Part shown: positions 46,001 to 54,638 of the stretch, one piece after another
How the letters are laid out: the number at the start of each line of letters is the position of its first letter
Numbering within the stretch: the first letter of the stretch is position 1
Source: Thiotrichales bacterium
GTDB lineage: Bacteria > Pseudomonadota > Gammaproteobacteria > Beggiatoales > Beggiatoaceae
DNA: 64,000 nt
Reading direction: 5' to 3'
Assembly: GCA_016745035.1 (NCBI GenBank)
Contig: JADGDE010000010.1
Coordinates: 62,001-126,000, forward strand
Program-made: the position numbers and the translations under genes
The notes under the pieces: generated by a model
The model's database searches: none
What the model was told of the DNA's origin: nothing
What the model saw: only the letters and a program-made list of their open reading frames with translations

Positions 46001-46604
46001 CTTGGAAAGCTTTATTTTTTTGAAAAGCAGCCTTGGAGAGGGTTTTATAGATTTCTGTGCCGCTGATTTGTTCTAATATATCGGCGCGGTCAGCTTCTTT
46101 GGCACGCATAAAAGCATTAAAGTCACCTTGAGCCAGCATCATTGAGCGACGAAATTCAATAAAGCCTAAACCGGTGATGCTTTTCATGCGCTGGCTAATG
46201 TCGCGGCTTTTGTTTGATAAGATTTTGCCTTTGCCACAATCAAGTAATTCGGATAGCTCACGCTTAACGCTATTTAACACGCCTTTATTCGCCCCACGCA
46301 GTTTACGTGTGCAAGACCATTTGGCAAGATAGCGTTTTTTTCCCACTTTGAAAATCACTTCGGCACGTCCTTCGTGACTACCGTGGCTGATCATATTGCC
46401 GCTGTTGCCTGCGGTATCGCTCAAGCGTGGGGTTTGGTTGTAAAGCGCAAGGGTAATGGCATCAAGCAGCGTGGTTTTGCCCGCGCCTGTATCGCCTGTG
46501 ATGGCAAACACGCCCGCGTTGAGCAGCGGTTCTTGGTCAAAATGAATATCAAAGCTGCCTTGGAGCGAATTAAGGTGATGGATATGCAGCTGTTCTATTT
46601 TCAT
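43005..46604 (-). CDS. sbcC: DNA double-strand-break nuclease subunit SbcC
   Basis: The 1199-residue SMC-like ATPase works with SbcD to cut hairpins and process DNA ends. It has an N-terminal Walker A GDTGAGKTT (37-45), Q-loop region MLAQGDFNAFMRAKEADRAD, two very long coiled coils around a zinc hook CPLCGATKHPY, and a C-terminal signature SLSGGESFLVSLALALGLGD with Walker B SLFIDEGFGSLD. The coiled coils are extremely Gln-rich (many QQQ and QQQQQ runs), far more than in E. coli SbcC. It follows pilD by 3 bases. No sbcD gene is adjacent, which is unusual since the two normally form one operon. Confidence 0.93.
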   Translation of the reverse strand: MKIEQLHIHHLNSLQGSFDIHFDQEPLLNAGVFAITGDTGAGKTTLLDAITLALYNQTPRLSDTAGNSGNMISHGSHEGRAEVIFKVGKKRYLAKWSCTRKLRGANKGVLNSVKRELSELLDCGKGKILSNKSRDISQRMKSITGLGFIEFRRSMMLAQGDFNAFMRAKEADRADILEQISGTEIYKTLSKAAFQKNKAFQAQYQALQQNLAHPHLLDAKTLADLQQQQQQLKHEIANTQQQLGQKQQQIQIWQALDKLKAQQQNDQQAYQTAQAAVQAFSPSAQALAAHEKAQPLHQQQQHLHSQQQQLTEKLREQKQSEAEQQQAKQQSEQNRQAQERAKQTLTQAQTQEREQQALIEKTLQRDQQIEKLAKQLQQIQQQLKERDQAEQQNRAALERLEQQHSQQKQQFNKQETALAECQSDQALASVLPLLEQQQHTLEKQQQPLKKAQAALTKTTKALKKHLESQDSLNQALAEQQQAQTKRKQQQQALAQSLSQSSVSDGSEAWQAYAERLQQGLTQLQSYQDSQQQLQTLTAKQTQLSDDLKQQQSQAKNQQKQIDSSETLLQSLEKNYQQALLLQKYQADRRHLHTGKPCPLCGATKHPYRNDAPAAALSDSAAIQQQIDNEKQQLKQLNSALGDSNKQLSRTESHIEQTEQQQQQTERTATKHKSAYQALNLPYTTADYSALQQDLSTFSQCWTDFQASSKDIEKAAEALKDLEHRLALAQEQIQALAQQQSDQDRTLDAEQQRLQSLETDLQHSLKPYDLSINDRWQSQLQTRLQHYQDLSQALETQRQQLHKDQENKHKQRQELALIEQKQQDLQQSIAQLQPELSREQQQRQSEYGNKDPETERQRLKTARMAAEQQLSELEQQQQQQQQTLQQIQQSLSQQQAECNSLSRNNQGLAQQLEHAYQAQGFSDLAQLEALLLSAEQAERFAKEAQQLDSNLSESNTRLQTTTQSLASQQQQTAELSPLPELEAALTQLTEHLSHRQQGLGSIGKELELHEQAEQLCAEDKRQLQALERNCALWGQLSNLIGKEDGAKFQKFAQKLTLQQLLAYGNAYLKNLEPRYQLRLSEQEILGLDVIDSFNADKIRAMNSLSGGESFLVSLALALGLGDMHTKTESMDSLFIDEGFGSLDENALEIALDALENLQASGKQIGIISHVAALKERFAVQIKVSKQRGAASNLQLQPDVK

Positions 46605-46607
46605 GCG

Positions 46608-47489
46608 TCAATAACCCGCGCCCATCACCCAGACGTTTAACTCTGCCCCCCAAAGTAAAGTCACCCAGCCTGCGGCAGCCAAATAAGGGCCAAAAGGCAT
46701 GGGTTTGCTGCGTTGTTGCAAGCCTGTGGCGATGAAAATTAGAGCGAATAATAAGCCGACACAAGAAGAAAGTAGCAAAATTAATAATAAATATTTCCAG
46801 CCAAACCACGCGCCAAAGAGGGCAAATAATTTGAAATCGCCATAGCCCATGCCTTCTTTTCCGGTGATGAGTTTAAATCCCCAATACACCAGCCATAAAA
46901 ATAAGTAACCGACCATCGCGCCAATCACCGCTGAGGGCAAGGTGGTAAAGACACCAAAGAGGTTTAAGAACAGTCCGAACCAGAGCAGGGGCAGGGTAAT
47001 ATCATCGGGCAGTAATTGGTGGTCATAATCAATCAGGCTTAAAACAATGAGCGACCAAGTGAGTAATAAACCTGCCGCCAAAGCGATGCCGTAGCCCAGT
47101 TGCCAAGCGGTGAGCAAGGATAAAACCAAGGTGGCGAATTCGACCAGCGGATAACGCCAAGAAATCGGCGTGTGACAGTGTTTACAACGGGCTTTTTGCC
47201 ATAAAAAGCTAATAATGGGGATGTTTTCCCACGGGCTAATGGCGTGGTTACACTGTGGGCAATGGGAGTTAGGGATAGCCAAATTAAACCTTTGTTGATC
47301 GGCTTCTTTGAGCATCCCCGGGTTATTGAAGACTTCTATGGCACAACTTTGTCGCCAACTGCGTTGCATCATGATCGGCAAGCGATAGACCACGACATTT
47401 AAGAAACTGCCAACCATCAGTGAAAATAAGCCAACCCAGAGCAATAAATTAAACAGATTGTGGCTTAAATACGGTCCGATAAATTCCAT
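46608..47489 (-). CDS. pilD: Type IV prepilin peptidase / methylase PilD
   Basis: The 293-residue inner-membrane enzyme cleaves and N-methylates type IV pilins and type II pseudopilins. The N-terminal segment GSFLNVVVYRLP is typical. The zinc-binding CPQC (77-80) and CKHC (102-105) pairs are intact, and the aspartyl-protease pairs lie in SLIDYDHQLLPDD (Asp154, Asp156) and GMGYGDFKL (Asp217). About eight helices are predicted. Usual pilB and pilC neighbours are missing; sbcC follows 3 bases downstream. It would serve the pil operon and the GspF-type system present elsewhere in the window. Confidence 0.93.
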   Translation of the reverse strand: MEFIGPYLSHNLFNLLLWVGLFSLMVGSFLNVVVYRLPIMMQRSWRQSCAIEVFNNPGMLKEADQQRFNLAIPNSHCPQCNHAISPWENIPIISFLWQKARCKHCHTPISWRYPLVEFATLVLSLLTAWQLGYGIALAAGLLLTWSLIVLSLIDYDHQLLPDDITLPLLWFGLFLNLFGVFTTLPSAVIGAMVGYLFLWLVYWGFKLITGKEGMGYGDFKLFALFGAWFGWKYLLLILLLSSCVGLLFALIFIATGLQQRSKPMPFGPYLAAAGWVTLLWGAELNVWVMGAGY

Positions 47490-47530
47490 ACTTTAACCTT
47501 GAGATACGTGTGTAACAGCCGCCTACTATA

Positions 47531-47547
47531 GCATAGCCCTGCTATGC
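47531..47547. terminator. Small hairpin at the end of the sulfotransferase-like gene
   Basis: GCATAGC (47531-47537) and GCTATGC (47541-47547) form a 7-bp stem that overlaps the stop codon of the gene at 47542. There is no T-run, so it may slow or stabilise the message rather than terminate it. Confidence 0.3.
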
Positions 47548-48072
47548 AGAGGCGTTGTGGTTAATGTCCCATTGGGCTAAGGCCGCCTCTAAATTTCCCT
47601 TAGCGCCGATGCGTTGCCAAAATTGTTGGAAATCGGTTTTGGCTTGTTCTAAGCGAAACGGCATATAGTCTTTGTCTTTGAGAAATAATTGAATATTGCT
47701 CTCGACGGTGTGCAAATAGTCCAAGGCTAAATCTTTAGCGGGGGTTGCTGCTTGATCGTCCAATAAAATGCCTTCGCGATAGGCTTTCATGATGCCATAG
47801 TCATAGCGCCGCTCAAAACTGGCGGCGGTGCGTTCTATATCACGACTTAAATGGACATAAAAGGCGTTTTTGCCATAGCTTTGCTCCAAGCGTCCCAACA
47901 GCCAAGCCAAGCGGTTATCGGATTCGATATGCCAAGCCGGGTAGTTTAGGCGCGCTGCGCCCGTTTGCTTCACTAGAGATTCATGGGCGGCACTGTAGTT
48001 GTCGATATGTAAGCAGGCTTGCATAAAGGTGGTCGAGCCACAACGCCCACTGTTTAAGATGAAAATATTCAT
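47542..48072 (-). CDS. Sulfotransferase-like protein
   Basis: The 176-residue protein starts MNIFILNSGRCGSTTFMQAC. This is the N-terminal 5'-phosphosulfate-binding loop of the sulfotransferase fold (residues about 7-15), and FYVHLSRDIERTAASFERRY resembles the 3'-phosphate-binding region with its Arg and Ser. It is shorter than classic sulfotransferases (250 or more) but the core is complete. The likely reaction is PAPS-dependent sulfation of a sugar or lipid. It lies 52 bases upstream of pilD on the same strand. Confidence 0.7.
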   Translation of the reverse strand: MNIFILNSGRCGSTTFMQACLHIDNYSAAHESLVKQTGAARLNYPAWHIESDNRLAWLLGRLEQSYGKNAFYVHLSRDIERTAASFERRYDYGIMKAYREGILLDDQAATPAKDLALDYLHTVESNIQLFLKDKDYMPFRLEQAKTDFQQFWQRIGAKGNLEAALAQWDINHNASA

Positions 48073-48234
48073 AAAGGATTAGCTGCGATTTTTAGAGTTT
48101 ATGCGAGGTATGAGAGTCGTCGCGAAAATCAGATATTTTGAGGCTAATTCCGTGGTTTTGTGAGGCGAATAACGTGTTATTTAACGAATAAAAGCGCGGA
48201 ATTAGACCAAAATAGCGGATTTGCAGTGGATTAT

Positions 48235-49944
48235 TCATATGTCGCATAGACTCTTAAGGTGCGCTGACCATTGTTGCCGTATGTCAGGGTAGGCAGCAAT
48301 AGCCGCAGTGATTGCCTTGAGGCGTTCGGTTTTGCTTCGGGCTATTAATTGGTAGCTCGGTGCGTTTTTATCAAAATTATAGGCGATACTGTTTAAAAAT
48401 TGTTGTAATGCTTGCATTGTCTCAGTTTGGGTTTGCCACCAGCCATTTATTTTTATCTGTATTTTTAATGCCTGCAAACTTTCGATAATATTTGCTTGTT
48501 TTTGCTGATATTTTTCTTGCATTTGTGTATGGATTTGCTGCACTAGTTGTTCAATATCGCTGTGCTGGGGACAGGTTTGTGGAAAACCTTGTTCACATAA
48601 ACTGATGATGCTAAACAACATCACATCGCCAAAATATTGCCGTTCAAATTCCGCTGATAAATCAATTTGTGTCTTTTCATGGCTTACGCCTGCGCGAAAT
48701 TCCGCACTACCGAGTTCGTCAACGGTGCGTTTATGTAACATAGGTAAATTGCTCGAGACAAAACGCTCGGCTAATTCTGCTTGTAAAATACGCCCCAGCA
48801 CCGGCCCTGCCATGCGTAGTTTGAGAGGCGCAAAGGGGATAAAATACATCAGCGCACTGGGCTTAAATACATAATTACCGGTGTAAATGGTGCGTGCGGG
48901 ACTCAGTTCGGAGGCGGGGCGGTAGTTAAAATAACTTTTTCGGGTTGGGTGTTCACCATCAAAAAAGCGCTGTAATTTTTGACTAAAGTCCGCTAGGCAG
49001 GCAGCTTGGTCATGTGTGCCACCTAAAGTACAGGCATAATCAAAACTGCTATTTTTTGCCTTAAAACCAAATAAATCCGCCATGTCGTGATATGCCGCAT
49101 CTTCGGCGGAGTCGGCTTGTTGCGGATGAAAAGGGCAAGGATAATCGGCAGTATTTTGACCGAGTTGGGTAAAAAAAGCTTGAAGGTCGGTGAGAAAATT
49201 ACCAGCCATTACCGCCGGAGCAACAGGGGGGTCGCCGACGACTTTGCCTGTGAGCACTTCGACATTTTGTTTGCGAAAAATTTGATCTAAATGATAAAAA
49301 AAGTTGATGGCATCGAGCTTTAAGGCTTTGCCGTGCTGGTTTACTAAGGTGTTAAATTCTTGGTCACTGTCAATAAAATAAAATAAGGTCTGTGGGTTTT
49401 CATATTGTTTGAGTTTGAGATAAGTGAGATTACGGCTAATAGATGCGCCTTTGTGCGCCATGCTTTGAGGCTGAGTCTCTCCAACAATGTGCTGAAAGTG
49501 CTCAGGTAAATCGGCGAGTAAAGCCCGTTGCTGTGCTTGTCCAAAATAGCTCACGCTCAAGCCTTGCTGGCAAAAATCATCGGCAATATCTTGATGCGCT
49601 TGTATCGCTTTGGGGTCTTTGCTGTCATCGGTGATCAGCACTTTGACCTTATTGCCACCAGAGCCTTGTCCGTAACCGTACAGTTTTAATTGTTGCTGTA
49701 GGCTGTGTAAGCAATGCTGTAAATGCAGCGGTCTATCAGCGATGGGCATGACCACTAAAAAATGGTAACGATTATCAACTTCGCCTTGTTGGTAACAGGC
49801 TTCAATTTGTTGAAAATGTTGCTGATATTGAGCTAAGTCGGTCTCAAAAGCTTGTTTGTGCCATAAGGCTTGTTCTACGTGTGTGGTAAATGCTTCTAAT
49901 TCGCTCAGTGTGGCTTGCGGGGGGGCTGTGGGTAATAAGGGCAT
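48235..49944 (-). CDS. GT-A-like glycosyltransferase of unusual type
   Basis: The 569-residue protein has YHFLVVMPIADRPLHLQHCL as the first nucleotide-sugar-binding strand and LFYFIDSDQEFNTL as a DxD-type metal site, with a helical C-terminal half (PARTIYTGNYVFKP, LRMAGPVLGRILQAELAERF). It looks like a large GT2-like transferase; no membrane segments are seen. A longer frame reaches 50055, but a strong terminator at 49968-49995 lies between, so the ATG at 49944 is chosen although its ribosome site is weak. It lies 162 bases upstream of the sulfotransferase-like gene. The sugar and acceptor are unknown. Confidence 0.65.
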   Translation of the reverse strand: MPLLPTAPPQATLSELEAFTTHVEQALWHKQAFETDLAQYQQHFQQIEACYQQGEVDNRYHFLVVMPIADRPLHLQHCLHSLQQQLKLYGYGQGSGGNKVKVLITDDSKDPKAIQAHQDIADDFCQQGLSVSYFGQAQQRALLADLPEHFQHIVGETQPQSMAHKGASISRNLTYLKLKQYENPQTLFYFIDSDQEFNTLVNQHGKALKLDAINFFYHLDQIFRKQNVEVLTGKVVGDPPVAPAVMAGNFLTDLQAFFTQLGQNTADYPCPFHPQQADSAEDAAYHDMADLFGFKAKNSSFDYACTLGGTHDQAACLADFSQKLQRFFDGEHPTRKSYFNYRPASELSPARTIYTGNYVFKPSALMYFIPFAPLKLRMAGPVLGRILQAELAERFVSSNLPMLHKRTVDELGSAEFRAGVSHEKTQIDLSAEFERQYFGDVMLFSIISLCEQGFPQTCPQHSDIEQLVQQIHTQMQEKYQQKQANIIESLQALKIQIKINGWWQTQTETMQALQQFLNSIAYNFDKNAPSYQLIARSKTERLKAITAAIAAYPDIRQQWSAHLKSLCDI

Positions 49945-49967
49945 GGTAAAAATAAAAAGCAGGTGGC

Positions 49968-49995
49968 AAAAAAAATCGGGATTTTCATCCCGATT
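49968..49995 (-). terminator. Intrinsic terminator of the pil operon
   Basis: On the minus strand AATCGGGAT, GAAA loop, ATCCCGATT (stem 49987-49995 and 49974-49982) is followed by six more T residues. This is a textbook rho-independent terminator about 137 bases after the Ig-repeat lipoprotein stop, separating the pil operon from the glycosyltransferase gene. Confidence 0.9.
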
Positions 49996-50093
49996 CATAT
50001 GAGTGGATGTTGCGCAAAGGCTAAATGCCACTAGGTAGGCGGAAAAGCACCTCATTGTGGCAAAAATTAGCTTAGTGCGTCACATCCGTTAAC

Positions 50094-50117
50094 TAACTCA
50101 AGTGACGACTTGAGCTA
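50094..50117 (-). terminator. Secondary hairpin after the Ig-repeat lipoprotein
   Basis: ACTCAAGT (50096-50103), a GACG loop and ACTTGAG (50108-50114) make a 7-bp stem just past the stop at 50132, extended by two pairs beyond a mismatch. No T-run follows; it may back up the strong terminator downstream. Confidence 0.4.
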
Positions 50118-50131
50118 GTAACAACCGTGGT

Positions 50132-53100
50132 TTATTGGTCATAGAGACAAGTTGCTGGCAAACCTACATCTGTCGCCGTGCCATTACCATTGGCATCACG
50201 ACCCAGAAGTTGCTCATTTAATGTCACTGTAGAAGCACCACCTGCCACTATTTCTGAGCTATTACCACCTACACCATAAGGGCTTGGCGTACCTGGCGGG
50301 GTAAGGTCTGACGATGCAAAATCAGAGGCACTGCCACCGACAACAAAGATAGCAGAATCACTGTCTTCACTACCAGAAACCACCGTTTTAGCGGTTAAAT
50401 TCACTTCTAACCAGCTGGCATTTTCTTGAGGATAAACCAGGTTAAAGCTTGCAAAACCGTTACTGTCAGTTACCACAGTATCAGGCTCAAATGTGATTAC
50501 ATTGCCAGGATCTAAGCGTCCATTCTGGTTCACATCTTCATTAGGTTCAAGCAGACCATTATTATTTAAGTCCTCATTAACACACCCATTAGGAACGGTA
50601 TAAACGGTTACCCAGCCATCGGCTGTGACTGACTCTGGTAGGTAACGGAAGCCTTTGAAGTAGCGTGTGGGCACAGCGCTTAGGGTCACTGCAGCACCAG
50701 AGACAGGTGCGCCATTAATATCATTCACTAAAACCGTATAAGGATATTCATAAACGGTCGCATTAGGCTCGATAATGCTATTACCTGTACCGAGAGAAAT
50801 AAACACGCCACGTTGGGCAACGGTGAGCAAAACCTCGTTGGAAACATTGGGATTTTCAACCACCGTTGCTTGCAAACGCACGCCATCTTGCGCACTAGGA
50901 ATAGCCCCCGCGGTATAGACGGTACTTGCCCGACCAAATTGATCGGTCATTGCTGCTGAGGGTGAAATATTACCGCCGGTAATATCATTTAAGGTAAATT
51001 CGACCATTTTACCTTTAACCAGGTTATTTTTCGCATCACGTACCACGGCAATAATCGTACTTTGTTCTGCCGTAGAGCCTCCTGTATTAATACCAACCGT
51101 ACTGGGGTTAGCTTGTAATTCAATGGAATTAGGCACTTCAGCGATAAAATCAAAACTGAATTGTCGTGATGGTCCATCTGTTTCATCCGTGCTAACCGTA
51201 ATGGTTGTAGGCCCTGCATTATCAGACTGAATACTAAAATGGGCATCCCCAGTCAAGGCGATAGAAGCAACATTGGTACTTAATGTCCCACGGGTTGCGG
51301 AGATATTAATTGTTTTACCAATCACATCGGCAATAGAACCATTTTTATTCCAAGTCACAGTAAAACTGGTTGAGATATTGGTTGGAATGTCCGTTTCTAA
51401 AGCTAGACCATCATCACGGCTAACGACAAAGTTATCATCAGAGATGGTGATTTGTTTATTTGTGGGTGTGGCATTTGCTCCCGACACTGTTAGCGTGTCA
51501 GTACCGGCATTTTGAGCCGTTAATGATATGATGACACGGCCTCCGTTATCGGTGACAAAATTTGTCCCACTCGTGTCAACAATAGGGTTATTTAATGCGC
51601 TGCTAAGTGCTAATTGTTGTCCTCCAATACCAGAGCCAGAGGAATCTGTGAGGAATACAGAATACTCTGCTTGACTGCCAAGTGTGCTACTGTCTGCACC
51701 AACAATGCTTAATTCCGTGCCAACCACTTGTATAGTTATAGTTTGAGATAAGGCACCACTGCTGGCGGTGACTATAATATCACGGTTCATTGCATTGCCT
51801 TGAGTGGTTAAGCGTGCTTGTGCCCGACCGCTACTATCAGTCACGCCCGCCTCGGCATCACTGTCAGTAATTTTAACTACTTGAATGGAACCTGAATCAG
51901 CACTAAAACGCACTGTTGCACCTGCAAAGGGATTATTATCACCAGTTTTTAATAAGGCGGTAATTAACACACCCTCAGCATTGCCCTCGGAAAGTAATTG
52001 CGGGCTGCTGGTTAACAATTGCATATTCGTTGGAACTTTAGATATTGCGCCTTGGAACGTTATCGCCGTGGGTTGCCCGGTGATACCGCCTGCGGTAGGA
52101 ATCAAGGTCACAGTTTCTGAAACGGTATTGGTCATACTGGTGGTAAAAGTACCGCCTGCGTCAGTTATACCACTTGCACCTGTGCTACTACTGAAAAGAG
52201 CTGTGAGTGAGTCAGAGGATAAACTGACGGGTACACCCACCACTGGCGTACCTAAATCACTACGTACCACCACCGTTAGGGTAATTTCAGCTTGGCCATT
52301 GGCAGTGGCATTATCATTAGCGACATTCAATGTCACCGTCGCAGGTGTGACGGTTAAGCTTGGAGTAAAGTTTAAGTTGAGGACGTTGCCCTGTATGCCA
52401 CCTGCTGTCGGGGTTAAAGTCAGGGTCTCAGGTTTCGTATTAGTTACTGTGGCAGTGAAAGCCCCATCAGGACCTGTTGAACCCGATGCAGGGTTAATCA
52501 AAGCTGAGCCGGAACTGCTGGCTAAACTGACATCAACATCTTGAATTGGCGTACCATTGGCATCACGGGCAACCACGATGACTTGAATTTCAGCTGCACC
52601 ATCAGCAACTTGTGTCTCTAGGTCACTGCTGGCATCGACACTGGCAGGGGCGGTGGTTGATGGAGCGGGTTTAAATACCAATAAGTCTGAGCGTTTTTGT
52701 ATTTGCGTACCTTCTACAACAACTTGTACCGTGAAAGATTCAGCCATGGTATCTGTGATGGTGGTCACAAATGCACCGCCAGCATCTGTCACACCTGAGG
52801 CAGCTGCTGGAACAGCAGAACTTGGGCGACCAGTGGCATTAGCAGAAAAGACTAAAAATACAGGTGCATCAGGCACAGGTCTGCCGGCTTGGTTGCGGAC
52901 AATCGCAGTTAAAGTGACCGCATCTGAGCCATTGGCGAATTGGTTATTATTACTTAAATTCACTTCAACCGTTTCCGCTTGAGGCACAGCAATAAAGGTT
53001 ACGGTTTCAGTATCATTAACAGCGCCACTGGATGCAGTAATAGTAAAGTTACCCGCGATATTATTGGTCACTGTGGTAGTAAAGCTACCTCCAGCATTAG

Positions 53101-54604
53101 TACTACCTGATACAGCACCAAATTGTGCTGAGGACGAGGTGCTAGATAAAACCACGGCACTGCCACTTAGAGGGGTATTATTTTGATCACGAACCACGAC
53201 AATTAAATTAATTTGTGCTGTGCCATCGGCGCGTTGATTATCTGAGGTGACAATTAAATCAATATTACTTGGAACGCTGTTAGCACCATCGCCACTAGAG
53301 CGAAAAACAACATTAACAACCTCTCCTGAGATATCACCTACCATGGGCGTGACAGTAAAGGTTTCGACAATGGTATCGGTAATGCTAAGCACAAAACGTC
53401 CCAAGCTGTCAGTTACGCCGCTGTCGGCACTAAAACCTGCAGACCCCCCCGAGACACGGAAACTGATATTGGCATTAGGAACAGGATTACCCTCAGTATC
53501 TTTGGCATAAATCGTCAGTTGTACGGCATCTGTGCCATTGGCAAAGGCACTATTACCATTTACTTCGACACTCACGCTAGCAACATTGACTTCATTGGTA
53601 GAGACAAAGCTAATATTTTTAGCTTCGCTAAGTATTGCGCCAGCAGTTGCCCGTATTTGTACTGTTTCTGCAACCGTATTGCTAATGGAGGTACTAAATG
53701 CGCCATTATTGCCAGTGACACCTTTAGCATTGGCCAACAATGCGCTACCTGAACTACTTGATAAACTCACATCAATACCAACGATAGGGGTTCCAGATGC
53801 ATCACGGGCGATTACGATGATTTCTGCTGTTGCAGTGCCATCGGCTAAAATATTATTGGCGCTCAAACTTAAAGTCACGTTTGCTGGATCTGAAATACTG
53901 TCTGAGGCGTTAAAGGTCAAGCTTAAAGGCTGAGTGCGAAAATCACCTAAAATAGGGGTGACGGTCAAGGTTTCTGCACGGGTATCGGTAATATCAACGG
54001 CATATACCCCATTGTTATCGGTTTCGGTAGGTAAGTTGACGGCAACGGCAAAAGAACCAGGTGAGAAACTCAAACTACCATCTAAACCAACAATCGGTCG
54101 ACCTTCATGATCTAAGGCTCTGACAATAATGGTAATCGGTGAACTACCGTTGGCCGGTTGACCATTTTCAAGACGAGTGCTGGTAACAGACGCACCAAAA
54201 TAAATATCAAAGCGTCCGACCAATGTACCACTATCCACCGTTACGGTTGTAATACCCGCTTGTGTGGCAACGATGGGGATAAAAATAGCCCCATTTTCGT
54301 TGGTTCTGGCAGTAAAGGTTGAACCATTGGGGCTGGTTGCATCGCCTTCTACTGTTACTGTGATTTCAGCATCACTGACCGCAGAACCAATGGAATCATA
54401 AGCCCGTACTTCAATTTCGGTTTCGCCCGTTTTTTCGGTAAATAGACGCTGTCCCTCAAGACCATAAGAGGCGATGCTTGCATTGGTCACTGATGTTGGG
54501 TCTGTTCCAGAGCCTGGAGGGGCAAATGCGCCACCACCACCACAGGCAGTTAATATGAACAACAGCCCCAATAAAAAGCTGTTTTTTAGTACACGTATGA
54601 CCAT
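50132..54604 (-). CDS. Bacterial Ig-like (Big_1/invasin-type) repeat lipoprotein in the pil operon
   Basis: The 1490-residue protein has a lipoprotein signal with lipobox LTAC (FILTACGGGG), so it is anchored by lipid. It then carries about eleven to twelve Ig-like repeats of 95-115 residues with the recurring pattern ANGTAxITLTVVVRD, GTPVxGxxVSLSSSSGSA, GVTDAGGxFTTxITNT and AETVTVTPTAG. Such domains build long rods in invasins and intimins. The penultimate region has EDLNNNGLLEPNEDVNQNGR, an EF-hand/dockerin-like calcium site. Met at 54604 (after AAGGA) is preferred to 54619. The gene starts 34 bases after pilQ, where aroK is usual, and the operon ends after it. An outer-membrane adhesin or pilus-secretin partner is inferred. 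Confidence 0.85.
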   Translation of the reverse strand: MVIRVLKNSFLLGLLFILTACGGGGAFAPPGSGTDPTSVTNASIASYGLEGQRLFTEKTGETEIEVRAYDSIGSAVSDAEITVTVEGDATSPNGSTFTARTNENGAIFIPIVATQAGITTVTVDSGTLVGRFDIYFGASVTSTRLENGQPANGSSPITIIVRALDHEGRPIVGLDGSLSFSPGSFAVAVNLPTETDNNGVYAVDITDTRAETLTVTPILGDFRTQPLSLTFNASDSISDPANVTLSLSANNILADGTATAEIIVIARDASGTPIVGIDVSLSSSSGSALLANAKGVTGNNGAFSTSISNTVAETVQIRATAGAILSEAKNISFVSTNEVNVASVSVEVNGNSAFANGTDAVQLTIYAKDTEGNPVPNANISFRVSGGSAGFSADSGVTDSLGRFVLSITDTIVETFTVTPMVGDISGEVVNVVFRSSGDGANSVPSNIDLIVTSDNQRADGTAQINLIVVVRDQNNTPLSGSAVVLSSTSSSAQFGAVSGSTNAGGSFTTTVTNNIAGNFTITASSGAVNDTETVTFIAVPQAETVEVNLSNNNQFANGSDAVTLTAIVRNQAGRPVPDAPVFLVFSANATGRPSSAVPAAASGVTDAGGAFVTTITDTMAESFTVQVVVEGTQIQKRSDLLVFKPAPSTTAPASVDASSDLETQVADGAAEIQVIVVARDANGTPIQDVDVSLASSSGSALINPASGSTGPDGAFTATVTNTKPETLTLTPTAGGIQGNVLNLNFTPSLTVTPATVTLNVANDNATANGQAEITLTVVVRSDLGTPVVGVPVSLSSDSLTALFSSSTGASGITDAGGTFTTSMTNTVSETVTLIPTAGGITGQPTAITFQGAISKVPTNMQLLTSSPQLLSEGNAEGVLITALLKTGDNNPFAGATVRFSADSGSIQVVKITDSDAEAGVTDSSGRAQARLTTQGNAMNRDIIVTASSGALSQTITIQVVGTELSIVGADSSTLGSQAEYSVFLTDSSGSGIGGQQLALSSALNNPIVDTSGTNFVTDNGGRVIISLTAQNAGTDTLTVSGANATPTNKQITISDDNFVVSRDDGLALETDIPTNISTSFTVTWNKNGSIADVIGKTINISATRGTLSTNVASIALTGDAHFSIQSDNAGPTTITVSTDETDGPSRQFSFDFIAEVPNSIELQANPSTVGINTGGSTAEQSTIIAVVRDAKNNLVKGKMVEFTLNDITGGNISPSAAMTDQFGRASTVYTAGAIPSAQDGVRLQATVVENPNVSNEVLLTVAQRGVFISLGTGNSIIEPNATVYEYPYTVLVNDINGAPVSGAAVTLSAVPTRYFKGFRYLPESVTADGWVTVYTVPNGCVNEDLNNNGLLEPNEDVNQNGRLDPGNVITFEPDTVVTDSNGFASFNLVYPQENASWLEVNLTAKTVVSGSEDSDSAIFVVGGSASDFASSDLTPPGTPSPYGVGGNSSEIVAGGASTVTLNEQLLGRDANGNGTATDVGLPATCLYDQ

Positions 54605-54638
54605 ACCGTCATCCTTCATTGCCGTTTTATTAAATGGT

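Noticed and set aside
43483-46023. Several Cys-rich open frames on the plus strand opposite sbcC
   Set aside because: They are mirror images of the Gln-rich coiled coil: CAA/CAG codons read as Cys, Leu and Ala codons on the other strand. They lack ribosome sites and homology.
51885-52544. A 219-residue open frame opposite the Ig-repeat lipoprotein
   Set aside because: The repetitive Thr/Val-rich repeats leave long stop-free antisense frames. It repeats with the repeat unit and has no independent signal.
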